7,666 bases of DNA, from positions 1-7,666 of the forward strand of contig CANHYZ010000090.1 in assembly GCA_947464885.1 (NCBI GenBank), written 5' to 3'. Source of the DNA: Flavobacteriales bacterium. GTDB taxonomy: Bacteria > Bacteroidota > Bacteroidia > Flavobacteriales_D > Sanyastnellaceae. The position numbers and the translations under genes are program-made. Positions within the stretch are counted from its first letter, which is position 1; each line of letters starts with the position of its first letter. The notes beneath the pieces were generated by a model. That model was not told the DNA's origin. It worked only from the letters and a program-made list of their open reading frames with translations, and did no database searches. This document shows, in pieces, positions 1 through 6,340 of the stretch.

Positions 1-2156
1 AATGTTCCAGAGCACGAGCAACTACCTTGGATGATATCGTTTGTCGTTAATGGATTGCCGTCGTTGCAGGCAGTTCCGATATACAGGCAAGAGCCATTAT
101 CGAACGTGGCTGACGGATTGTAATTACACGCATTGAAATTGGTGCAGCCGGCTATGGTTTGCGCGCAAATCGTTTCATGCCAACCGAGATGAGAGAAATC
201 GTCCACTGAGAGTGTGTCCCATTCTAACGTGGGATCAAACGATGTTGGATTAACGGTAATGCCTTGCAGGACTTCAGGCTTCCTGACCATGGAATTATCG
301 ACTGTCCACCATAGTTGGTTTGGGTCATTGGGATCCGTCCAACCACTTCCGGGATCGAACCCAATCTCTCCAACGATATCAACGATTTGATTCCCGTTTT
401 TAACCAGCAAAAACGCGTCGTCACCATTGTAATACATCGGTGAATTCGATTGCACGTATACAGGGTTTAGGAATGTATCCGCAACGGCTTCCAGCAGCGG
501 TGAAATGGCAATCTCACTTCCGGTTCCATTCGGATCGCGTTTGTCCAATGCGAATACACGCACATCATGTGGCTGAATTACACCGGTTATATCAATTAAC
601 ATGGGAACACCTGACCCATCGCGGTCTCTGCCCATTGAATATACACCCGTTAAGACAATAGGTTCTGAAGACGGGTTATATAGTTCAATCGCTTTGTTAT
701 TGAACGTCCCCTCCACATATTCGGAGATAAAAATCTCATCAGCGCAATCGGTTTGAACATAGAATCCCGTGCACTCACAGTTATCATCAAACTGATCATA
801 AAGTGTGTTCGGATTGTTGTCATTACATGCGGTGCCCGTAAAAACACAGGAGCCATCATTGGTTGTCGCTCCGGGATTGTAGTTACAGGCTTGTGGATTT
901 GCACAACCCGAAGTGGTTACCTCGATAATGACATTTGACTTTGCTTCTGCTTCACTGTAATAGTAGTCGCCATTGTAGTTCCAAACATTGCTGAAGACAC
1001 TTCCGTTTTGTGAAAGAGTGCGCACGGAGATTGCCCCGTCGGTACCGCCGAAAAGCGAGCCTTGTAAACCGTCACCATAGGCATCAAATACACTGAACTT
1101 GTAACAACCTAACGAAGGCAACCATACATGTTCAGTGACGGTGGAGTTATCTGCCGGCAAATTGATGGAATAATCAGCACTGGTCACAATGCCTCCGCTC
1201 TCATCCGTAATTTCCCATGAACATTCCTCAGGCCAGTTATCGAAAAGAATATCAATAACAAAATGCGTTGTACCATCATTGGCAAAAGATATAGGCGCGC
1301 TGACGTCACTATTGCTGTTATCCTGATCGAATGAAGTGATAGCCACGTTCAAGTTTCCAGAACCAGTCATGGTGACCGTACCAATATTGACTGTAGCGAT
1401 TTCATACGTATTTAAAAATCCGGTCCAGGTATAGGTAATCGGCACCGTGCCGCCTGTTGCAGTAAAGGTGCAAGAGGTGAGAGGTAGCAGTCCGTAGTTC
1501 TGTAAGGTTGCAGAAACGTTCACCGAGCCGCAGGTTGCGAGATCTCCGTTATAGTTTAAAATAGCGGGGTCGGTGTTGAATGAAGCCGGTGCCGGACAGG
1601 CGTCTACAGTTGCATACAGGCCAGTCGCGTCGAGTTGTCCAACTTCGGTCACAAGACGATTGGGGCAAATGCGATAAATGGTGGGAAAGTAATTAATGGC
1701 ATAGTCCGTATTAATTTGATCCGTGAGAGATGAAACGGGATTGGCCATGGGAAAATCGATGGTTATTCCGGAAGTTCCCGGACCGTACCAATTGCCTTGG
1801 CTCCCTGCACCACCGGCCATTTCCTCATTGGTGGTAGAGCCATCTCCTTCAATGAATATTACCATGATCTCGTTTGTTGTTGAAGCAGAAACTCCGGCAG
1901 CACCTATCGGTCCGTGATTGAAATAAAGGTCTTCCATGGCACCGCTAGTGTGGTAACCCCAGTCGGGCCCTGACCAGCTGGCTGATACCTGCAAAAAGAC
2001 GGTATACCCTTGATCGAGGTAACTGTACAAATTATGCTGAACCCCAAACTGATCGGTTATGGTGAAGTCTGCAGCGGGTGAATTATTCGGAAGTTGAGCA
2101 AACGAACTGAGTGACACCAGTATGGCTGCCAGAAGGGCGAGAAATTTGTTTTTCAT
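1..2156 (-). CDS. Large secreted multidomain protein (thioredoxin-like fold, Cys-rich modules, lamin-tail-like domain), C-terminus outside window
   Basis: One minus-strand frame is open from an ATG at 2154-2156 to the left edge: 718 codons with no stop. Residues 1-20 form a clean Sec signal peptide (short basic start, hydrophobic core, SSFA before Gln21). Domains I can see, in order: a thioredoxin/peroxiredoxin-like domain at about 28-187, in which the CxxC position reads Ser62-Gly-Pro-Asp65 and the later 'YFPT' cis-proline motif (156-159) is kept; a beta-rich CARDB/Omp28-like segment at about 195-290; a domain at about 297-413 with 'DNWPEECSWEI' and 'GCYKFSVFDAYGDG', common in Bacteroidota surface proteins; a 48-residue Cys module (417-464); a lamin-tail-like domain (about 473-660, 'IFISEYVEG' then 'NNKAIELYN'); and a second Cys module (670-717). 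Domain names come from motif memory, not a search. The role is unknown; an extracellular or cell-surface location is inferred. A type IX sorting domain may lie beyond the edge. The start is supported by the signal peptide. Confidence 0.9.
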   Translation of the reverse strand, partial: MKNKFLALLAAILVSLSSFAQLPNNSPAADFTITDQFGVQHNLYSYLDQGYTVFLQVSASWSGPDWGYHTSGAMEDLYFNHGPIGAAGVSASTTNEIMVIFIEGDGSTTNEEMAGGAGSQGNWYGPGTSGITIDFPMANPVSSLTDQINTDYAINYFPTIYRICPNRLVTEVGQLDATGLYATVDACPAPASFNTDPAILNYNGDLATCGSVNVSATLQNYGLLPLTSCTFTATGGTVPITYTWTGFLNTYEIATVNIGTVTMTGSGNLNVAITSFDQDNSNSDVSAPISFANDGTTHFVIDILFDNWPEECSWEITDESGGIVTSADYSINLPADNSTVTEHVWLPSLGCYKFSVFDAYGDGLQGSLFGGTDGAISVRTLSQNGSVFSNVWNYNGDYYYSEAEAKSNVIIEVTTSGCANPQACNYNPGATTNDGSCVFTGTACNDNNPNTLYDQFDDNCECTGFYVQTDCADEIFISEYVEGTFNNKAIELYNPSSEPIVLTGVYSMGRDRDGSGVPMLIDITGVIQPHDVRVFALDKRDPNGTGSEIAISPLLEAVADTFLNPVYVQSNSPMYYNGDDAFLLVKNGNQIVDIVGEIGFDPGSGWTDPNDPNQLWWTVDNSMVRKPEVLQGITVNPTSFDPTLEWDTLSVDDFSHLGWHETICAQTIAGCTNFNACNYNPSATFDNGSCLYIGTACNDGNPLTTNDIIQGSCSCSGT
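6..149 (-). repeat. Cys-rich 48-residue module, copy 2 (residues 670-717 of the secreted protein)
   Basis: This is the second copy of the module, beginning 'GCTNFNACNYNPSATFDNGS' and ending 'CSCSG', with the same six cysteine positions as copy 1. The two copies start 759 bases apart and flank the lamin-tail-like domain. The frame continues past this copy into the window edge, so further modules may exist. Confidence 0.85.
765..908 (-). repeat. Cys-rich 48-residue module, copy 1 (residues 417-464 of the secreted protein)
   Basis: The module begins 'GCANPQACNYNPGATTNDGS' and has cysteines at module positions 2, 8, 21, 28, 44 and 46. It matches copy 2 at 27 of 48 residues with no gaps, and all six cysteines align. 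The first half is the familiar Bacteroidota 'GCxxxxACNYxPxAxxxDGSC' motif; the second half is a 'CNDxNPxTxxDxxxxxCxC' motif. Codons differ between the copies, so the duplication is not recent. Confidence 0.85.
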
Positions 2157-2310
2157 CTTGTGTTGTAATCGATGACCTTGAAAGCTGATATTCGGTAGAA
2201 CAAGCTTCCTTGGCTAAAGCCAAATTATGTTTTTGCAGCTGATTTAATGCGACCGTGAACACAGACAATCAACAGGGGTATCTTGATGGTGAATGGCAAT
2301 GTGGAAAAAC
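2157..2310 (-). promoter_or_regulatory. Upstream region of the secreted-protein gene, with a small palindrome beside a weak -7-like element
   Basis: The spacer between the groEL terminator and the secreted-protein start should hold that gene's promoter. On the minus strand a TAATTTG sequence (revcomp of 2221-2227) resembles the Bacteroidota -7 element TAnnTTTG but is one base short, and no good -33 TTTG sits about 19 bases upstream. An alternative, TTG then 19 bases then TAAATCAG, is also weak. A perfect 6-2-6 palindrome TTGGCTAAAGCCAA (2210-2223) overlaps the first candidate. No Shine-Dalgarno-like sequence precedes the ATG, which is normal in this phylum. I cannot name a promoter with confidence. 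Confidence 0.3.
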
Positions 2311-2342
2311 GAAAAAGGGTCGCCTCTCGACGACCCTTTTTC
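2311..2342 (-). terminator. Intrinsic terminator after groEL
   Basis: A perfect 12-base-pair stem (GAAAAAGGGTCG at 2311-2322 against 2331-2342) encloses an 8-base loop. It lies 20 bases past the groEL stop. On the minus strand the 3' arm ends in a T-run that continues after the stem as CGTTTTTCC. The A-run on the other side makes it able to act in both directions, but no plus-strand gene is visible upstream of it. Confidence 0.9.
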
Positions 2343-2362
2343 TATAGTTCTTTTTGTAGTTC

Positions 2363-3994
2363 TTACATCATTCCACCCATTCCGCCGCCCGGCATTGGAG
2401 GCATAGCCGGAGCATCTTCCTTGATATCGCTAATCACACACTCAGTGGTCAGCAACATACCGGCGATAGATGCCGCGTTTTCAAGAGCAACACGAACAAC
2501 TTTAGTTGGGTCGATAACACCCGCTTCAATGAGGTTTTCAAACACCTCTGTGCGCGCGTTATATCCGAAGTCATCCTTACCTTCACGAACCTTGTTGACG
2601 ATTACAGCTCCTTCGCCACCGGCGTTGGCTACAATCTGACGCAATGGCTCTTCAATCGCACGAGAAATGATAGCGATACCGGTTTGCTCGTCGTCGTTGG
2701 CACCCTTCAATTTGTCAAGAGCCTTACCTGAACGAATCAACGCAACGCCACCACCGGGAACAATACCTTCTTCAACTGCGGCACGTGTAGCATGCAATGC
2801 ATCATCCACGCGGTCTTTTTTCTCTTTCATTTCGACTTCAGTAGCCGCCCCGATGTACAATACAGCAACACCGCCCGCGAGCTTCGCCAAACGCTCCTGC
2901 AACTTCTCGCGATCGTAATCCGATGTAGTCTTGTCGATTTGCGCTTTGATTTCACCAATGCGCGCCTGAATGGCCTCTTTGCTGCCAACACCGTTTACAA
3001 TCGTGGTGTTGTCTTTATCTACCGTGATTTTTTCAGCACGGCCCAAATCTTCAAGTGTAGCGTTTTCCAGTTTCAGACCGGTTTCTTCGCTGATGACCTG
3101 ACCACCGGTCAGAATCGCGATGTCTTGCAACATGGCCTTACGACGATCGCCAAAACCTGGTGCTTTCACCGCTGCCACTTTCAGGGCTCCGCGAATTTTG
3201 TTGACCACCAGCGTAGCCAATGCCTCACCGTCTACATCTTCTGCGATGATGAGCAGAGGGCGACCTGTTTGTGCAGTCTTCTCGAGCACAGGAAGGAGTT
3301 CCTTCATTGTGCTTACCTTTTTATCATAAATCAAAATGAAAGCGTTTTCCAAATCAGCTTCCATGTTCTCTGCACTCGTCACGAAGTAAGGAGAGAGGTA
3401 TCCGCGATCGAACTGCATACCTTCTACAGTCTTCACATCGGTTTCAGTGCCTTTTGCTTCTTCAACGGTGATAACGCCTTCTGTGCCCACTTTCGCCATG
3501 GCGTCTGCAATCAGTGTTCCGATAGCTTCGTCATTGTTGGCCGAGATTGAACCGACCTGCTTGATCTTCTCATAGTCATTACCAACGGTCTTCGAATTCT
3601 TTTTCAAGTCAGCAACAACGGCTTCCACCGCCTTATCGATTCCGCGCTTCAAGTCCATTGGATTTGCACCGCTGGCTACGTTTTTCAAACCGGCTGTTAC
3701 GATGGCTTGTGCCAGAACGGTAGCTGTGGTCGTTCCATCACCGGCAATATCCGCGGTTTTGCTCGCCACTTCCTTGAGCATTTGAGCACCCATGTTTTCA
3801 ATGGCGTCTTTCAACTCAATTTCTTTGGCTACCGATACACCGTCTTTGGTGATGTGCGGTGCGCCGAATTTTTTATCAATAACCACATTGCGGCCCTTCG
3901 GACCCAAGGTTACTTTAACTGCATTGGCCAACGCATCTACTCCAGCTTTGAGCTTTTCACGTGCGTGGGTATTAAAAGTGATTTCTTTTGCCAT
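2363..3994 (-). CDS. groEL: Chaperonin GroEL (Hsp60, Cpn60)
   Basis: This is the large chaperonin subunit: two stacked seven-membered rings in the cytoplasm that fold proteins in an ATP-driven cycle with the GroES lid. At 543 residues it is the usual length. The ATP site is intact, with TLGPKGR at 29-35, Asp51, and GDGTTT at 85-90 including the hydrolysis aspartate Asp86. The apical domain shows 'LLIIAEDVDGEALATLVVNK' and 'KAPGFGDRRKAML'. The chaperonin signature 'AAVEEGIVPGGG' follows the second catalytic Asp in 'VDDALHATR'. The protein ends in the Gly-Met-rich tail 'PGGGMGGMM'. The ATG at 3992-3994 gives the canonical N-terminus MAKEI. It lies 38 bases after the groES stop, so the two are clearly one operon ending at the hairpin at 2311-2342. 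Nothing in the sequence looks broken or unusual. Confidence 0.99.
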   Translation of the reverse strand: MAKEITFNTHAREKLKAGVDALANAVKVTLGPKGRNVVIDKKFGAPHITKDGVSVAKEIELKDAIENMGAQMLKEVASKTADIAGDGTTTATVLAQAIVTAGLKNVASGANPMDLKRGIDKAVEAVVADLKKNSKTVGNDYEKIKQVGSISANNDEAIGTLIADAMAKVGTEGVITVEEAKGTETDVKTVEGMQFDRGYLSPYFVTSAENMEADLENAFILIYDKKVSTMKELLPVLEKTAQTGRPLLIIAEDVDGEALATLVVNKIRGALKVAAVKAPGFGDRRKAMLQDIAILTGGQVISEETGLKLENATLEDLGRAEKITVDKDNTTIVNGVGSKEAIQARIGEIKAQIDKTTSDYDREKLQERLAKLAGGVAVLYIGAATEVEMKEKKDRVDDALHATRAAVEEGIVPGGGVALIRSGKALDKLKGANDDEQTGIAIISRAIEEPLRQIVANAGGEGAVIVNKVREGKDDFGYNARTEVFENLIEAGVIDPTKVVRVALENAASIAGMLLTTECVISDIKEDAPAMPPMPGGGMGGMM

Positions 3995-4032
3995 GGTTGT
4001 TTTTCTTTAATCGGTTGTGATTAATACTTGGT

Positions 4033-4308
4033 TTAAACGATTGCGTAAATGTCTGATTCACGCATGATAAGGTACTCTTTGCCGTCTACCGTGATTTCTG
4101 TACCTGAATATTTTCCATAAAGCACGGTGTCGCCTGATTTAACGGTCATGGGCTCATCCTTTTTGCCCGCGCCCACTGCTACTACTGTTCCGCGCTGTGG
4201 CTTTTCTTTCGCTGTATCCGGTATGATGATGCCGCTGGCTGTAGTTGTTTCTGCAGCGCTGGGCTCAACGAGCACGCGGTCTGCAAGGGGTTTCACGTTG
4301 ACTGACAT
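4033..4308 (-). CDS. groES: Co-chaperonin GroES (Hsp10, Cpn10)
   Basis: GroES is the heptameric lid that caps GroEL rings and closes the folding chamber. The 91-residue length is normal for the family. The N-terminal 'VKPLADRVLVEP' strand is followed by the mobile loop (about residues 17-35), which carries the hydrophobic 'SGIIIPDTAKEKP' segment that docks on the GroEL apical domain. The rest of the beta-barrel is recognisable: 'GTVVAVGAGK', 'VKSGDTVLYGKYSGTEI' and the terminal 'YLIMRESDIYAIV'. It is first in the groES-groEL operon and is separated from secG upstream by a strong terminator, so it needs its own promoter in 4309-4412. The start ATG at 4306-4308 gives the standard N-terminus. 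Confidence 0.99.
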   Translation of the reverse strand: MSVNVKPLADRVLVEPSAAETTTASGIIIPDTAKEKPQRGTVVAVGAGKKDEPMTVKSGDTVLYGKYSGTEITVDGKEYLIMRESDIYAIV

Positions 4309-4412
4309 GATGAAATGTATTTTATCGGTTAATTGAAATTGTTTGACGCGCCGCCGTAGTCACCTTTTGTGCCAAGGACGGATACTGAATATTTTGTCAG
4401 GTATAGACAAAA
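4309..4412 (-). promoter_or_regulatory. groESL promoter region with an inverted repeat (4392-4412)
   Basis: The groESL promoter should lie here because the secG terminator closes the upstream operon. The most structured element is a perfect 7-7-7 inverted repeat, TTTTGTC (4392-4398), spacer AGGTATA, GACAAAA (4406-4412), about 85 bases before the groES start. Its outer edge overlaps the terminator's A-run. I see no CIRCE element (TTAGCACTC-N9-GAGTGCTAA), so HrcA control is not supported. No convincing Bacteroidota -33/-7 pair was found: a TACATTTC sits right next to the start codon but has no -33 partner. The promoter location is inferred from context; only the repeat is directly seen. Confidence 0.4.
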
Positions 4413-4446
4413 AAAATGTCAGTGTTGTAAGACACACTGACATTTT
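4409..4446 (-). terminator. Intrinsic terminator after secG
   Basis: A perfect 13-base-pair stem (AAAATGTCAGTGT at 4413-4425 against 4434-4446) has an 8-base loop and, on the minus strand, runs into eight consecutive Ts (complement of 4409-4416). It starts 19 bases past the secG stop. It marks the end of the miaB-to-secG operon and separates it from groESL. Confidence 0.93.
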
Positions 4447-4465
4447 CAATGAGATTCAAAAGGGA

Positions 4466-4777
4466 TTACTGACCTTCCGCCGGTGCTTGTTCAGCAGGCT
4501 GTTCTTGCGTTTGCTCAGTAGCCGCAGGCTCTGAACCGCCTTCGCTGATCGCAGAGCTGGTATACCAGCGGGCTGAAATCAGGCAAAGCACAAAAAGGGC
4601 AATACCCAAATACCATGTTGCTTTTTCAAGAAAGTCAGCTGTGCGTTGAACGCCGCCAACTTGTGTGGCACCCTGAAATCCTACAGCCAAGCCGCCGCCT
4701 TTGGGGTTTTGAACCAATACTGCAAGGGCGAGCAGAAGCGCAATAATCACAATGAGAATAACGATGAGCGATGCCAT
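4466..4777 (-). CDS. secG: Protein translocase subunit SecG
   Basis: SecG is the small third subunit of the SecYEG inner-membrane channel and helps SecA-driven protein export. The 103-residue protein has two transmembrane helices, about residues 3-22 and 55-71. The cytoplasmic loop between them carries the family motif 'VQNPKGGGL' (22-30) and 'QVGGVQRTADFLEKATW'. After the second helix comes a hydrophilic tail of about 30 residues rich in Glu, Gln, Pro and Ala, a low-complexity extension common in Bacteroidota SecG and probably disordered. The ATG at 4775-4777 lies 4 bases after the stop of the TPR gene, so it is translated from the same message. It is the last gene of that operon, with a terminator just downstream. 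Confidence 0.96.
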   Translation of the reverse strand: MASLIVILIVIIALLLALAVLVQNPKGGGLAVGFQGATQVGGVQRTADFLEKATWYLGIALFVLCLISARWYTSSAISEGGSEPAATEQTQEQPAEQAPAEGQ

Positions 4778-4781
4778 GAAC

Positions 4782-5828
4782 TTATTTTTTAAATTGTTCT
4801 AAATTTTTTAATTGGGCTGCAAAGTAAATACTTTTTTCGGGATGTTGTTCCATCAATTTGCGGAAAGCTTTGCGCGCCTTGTCCAATTTACCCTGTTTGG
4901 CGAATAAAACGGCCATAGTCTCGGTTACAAAACTAAAGTCTTCCTCCAAACTGTCTTTGGCCAGGTTGCCGGGTTGATATTCCCCCGCTTTCCCCCGTGC
5001 AATATGAGGTTCCGTGCGAATGAAACGGTCGATGAGAGCACGCTGGTGATCCTTGGCTCCCGTAGTTTGAATCCGTTGAATGCCATGCGACAACGGCGTG
5101 GATTGAAACGCCGGCAAATCGTCATCTTCAGGGTTTGTCGACCCCTCGAATTCATCGGGTGCTTCCGTTTTCGCTAATCCCGCGTTGAGCCGCTGTGCTC
5201 GACGGTGAATCAGGGCTGCATAACTGTTTTCATCTTCGGGAATCCATGCCTCCGTTGACGGTTCCGCTTCTTCCTGTTGTTCTTCCGTCTCAGGTTGAAC
5301 CTCAAGTTCAATGCTCTTGCTGACGGCATCCACCAAAATCTGTGCATCCAGGGTTTCCAGCATCTCAACTTTGACCGTCACAGCTTCAGGTTCTGCTGTA
5401 TGCTCATGTTCAACGGGCTTTTCGAGCACAACAATGGTCGGAGCTAATGGCTCAGCAGGCGCCTGCACGGGTGGCTCCGCGATTGGAACACGCGAAACCG
5501 GGGTGTCTTCCTGCTCAACAATAGCCGATGCCAGACTACCCAACACTTCGCTGTTTTTCTCAGAGGGCTCTACCCATGACTGGAGTTCAACCTCGCGCTC
5601 TTTCCTGAATCGTTGGTAAAGCGCTGTTCGATTGGAGGTGTAAATAGCGGCGTTGGATAACTGATCGGTGAATCGGTGGTCTCCAAATTCGCGGTATGCC
5701 TGGGAAAGTGCCACTTGCGCAGCCCCGAAAAAAGGATAGCGGTCCACCGTTTCGCGGAGTTCACGCAGCTGATCCTCGGAAATTAATCCGGGTTGCTGAA
5801 TGGCATTATGGAGCGTATCCTTTCGCAT
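4782..5828 (-). CDS. TPR-repeat protein of a Bacteroidota-type family, function unknown
   Basis: With the ATG at 5826-5828 the protein has 348 residues. It has no signal peptide or membrane segment, so it is probably cytoplasmic. The N-terminal part (about 1-85) includes 'VDRYPFFGAAQVALSQAY' and 'LSNAAIYTSNRTALYQRF', a helical region typical of a Bacteroidota family lying between lptE and secG. A long acidic, Glu/Pro/Val-rich stretch (about 90-230) looks like a disordered linker. The C-terminus (about 255-348) has 'ALIDRFIRTEPHI' and then a TPR-like helical pair, 'SFVTETMAVLFAKQGKLDKA' followed by 'FRKLMEQHPEKSIYFAAQL'. A TTG at 5835-5837, inside the lptE stop region, would add three residues (M-V-T); I prefer the ATG, which falls 2 bases after the lptE TAA. 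The role is unknown; the position between lptE and secG suggests an envelope link, but that is inference. Confidence 0.85.
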   Translation of the reverse strand: MRKDTLHNAIQQPGLISEDQLRELRETVDRYPFFGAAQVALSQAYREFGDHRFTDQLSNAAIYTSNRTALYQRFRKEREVELQSWVEPSEKNSEVLGSLASAIVEQEDTPVSRVPIAEPPVQAPAEPLAPTIVVLEKPVEHEHTAEPEAVTVKVEMLETLDAQILVDAVSKSIELEVQPETEEQQEEAEPSTEAWIPEDENSYAALIHRRAQRLNAGLAKTEAPDEFEGSTNPEDDDLPAFQSTPLSHGIQRIQTTGAKDHQRALIDRFIRTEPHIARGKAGEYQPGNLAKDSLEEDFSFVTETMAVLFAKQGKLDKARKAFRKLMEQHPEKSIYFAAQLKNLEQFKK

Positions 5829-5830
5829 AG

Positions 5831-6340
5831 TTACCAATTGCCGACGCTGGCGTTATAAATTTCTTGAGTCAGCTGTTCGTTGATTAGCGACCACAGACTT
5901 TCCTCAATGGTGAATAAGTCTTTATTGGCATCGAAGTCCGCAAACTTCGTAAATGTTTTTTCAAAACTAAGGGTGTTGTCGACCGTATTCTCATACTTCA
6001 CCTTGACGGTAATCGTAAGTCGGTTGAGCGATGCGGTTTCGGCTGCTCCCGATTGCACGGCGACAGGCGCAGTGCGGTAGTCGGTCACAATGCCTGAAAA
6101 TTGAAGATCACCGTTGGATTCAATCAGCTTCAAAGGGCTCTGCGCAAGGAGTAAGTCTTTCAAGGATTCGGTGAAACGCTGCGCATACAGCGGCGTTACC
6201 ATGGCCGATTGTGGTTTGAAAAAATCTACCGAAAAGGTTTTCGCACCGCTAAACTGACCGCCGGTAAAAGAATAGATGCCGCATGCCGTCAGCATCGACA
6301 GACCAAGAAAGAGTCCGATGAAATGGGCGCGTCGAATCAC
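5831..6340 (-). CDS. lptE: LPS-assembly lipoprotein LptE
   Basis: LptE is the outer-membrane lipoprotein that plugs and helps assemble the LptD channel, which inserts lipopolysaccharide into the outer leaflet. The 169-residue protein has a lipoprotein signal peptide with lipobox Leu-Thr-Ala-Cys20, so the mature form would begin at Cys20 followed by 'GIYSFTGGQ', the usual Bacteroidota LptE start. Later family features include 'FTESLKDLLLAQSPLKLIES', 'GDLQFSGIVTDYRTAPVAV', 'LNRLTITVKVKYEN' and the terminal 'EIYNASVGNW'. The start is GTG (6338-6340): the next Met, residue 16, would leave too short a signal peptide. That GTG overlaps the regulator's TGA by 3 bases in a GTGA arrangement, which implies translational coupling. 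The name rests on family resemblance; LptE families are divergent, so the match is to the Bacteroidota form. Confidence 0.92.
   Translation of the reverse strand: MIRRAHFIGLFLGLSMLTACGIYSFTGGQFSGAKTFSVDFFKPQSAMVTPLYAQRFTESLKDLLLAQSPLKLIESNGDLQFSGIVTDYRTAPVAVQSGAAETASLNRLTITVKVKYENTVDNTLSFEKTFTKFADFDANKDLFTIEESLWSLINEQLTQEIYNASVGNW

Noticed and set aside
224..938. Several short frames of 60-85 codons on both strands in the left third
   Set aside because: The long minus-strand frame that runs through all of them encodes recognisable domains throughout, so these are shadows.
2083..2268. A 61-codon minus-strand frame spanning the start of the secreted-protein gene
   Set aside because: It is out of frame with that gene, has no signal or motif, and overlaps the well-supported signal peptide region.
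2792..3550. A 252-codon plus-strand open frame opposite groEL
   Set aside because: It lies wholly inside groEL on the other strand, its product has no recognisable motif, and highly biased codons in groEL commonly leave long antisense frames open.
4359..4375. TTGGCAC on the minus strand before groES, resembling the -24 half of a sigma-54 promoter, of interest because a sigma-54 activator is nearby
   Set aside because: The GG is followed after ten bases by GA, not the GC needed at -12, and the downstream half matches poorly (GTGAC against TTGCA).
4309..4412. HrcA-type CIRCE operator before groES
   Set aside because: No TTAGCACTC or GAGTGCTAA half-site is present on either strand of this spacer.
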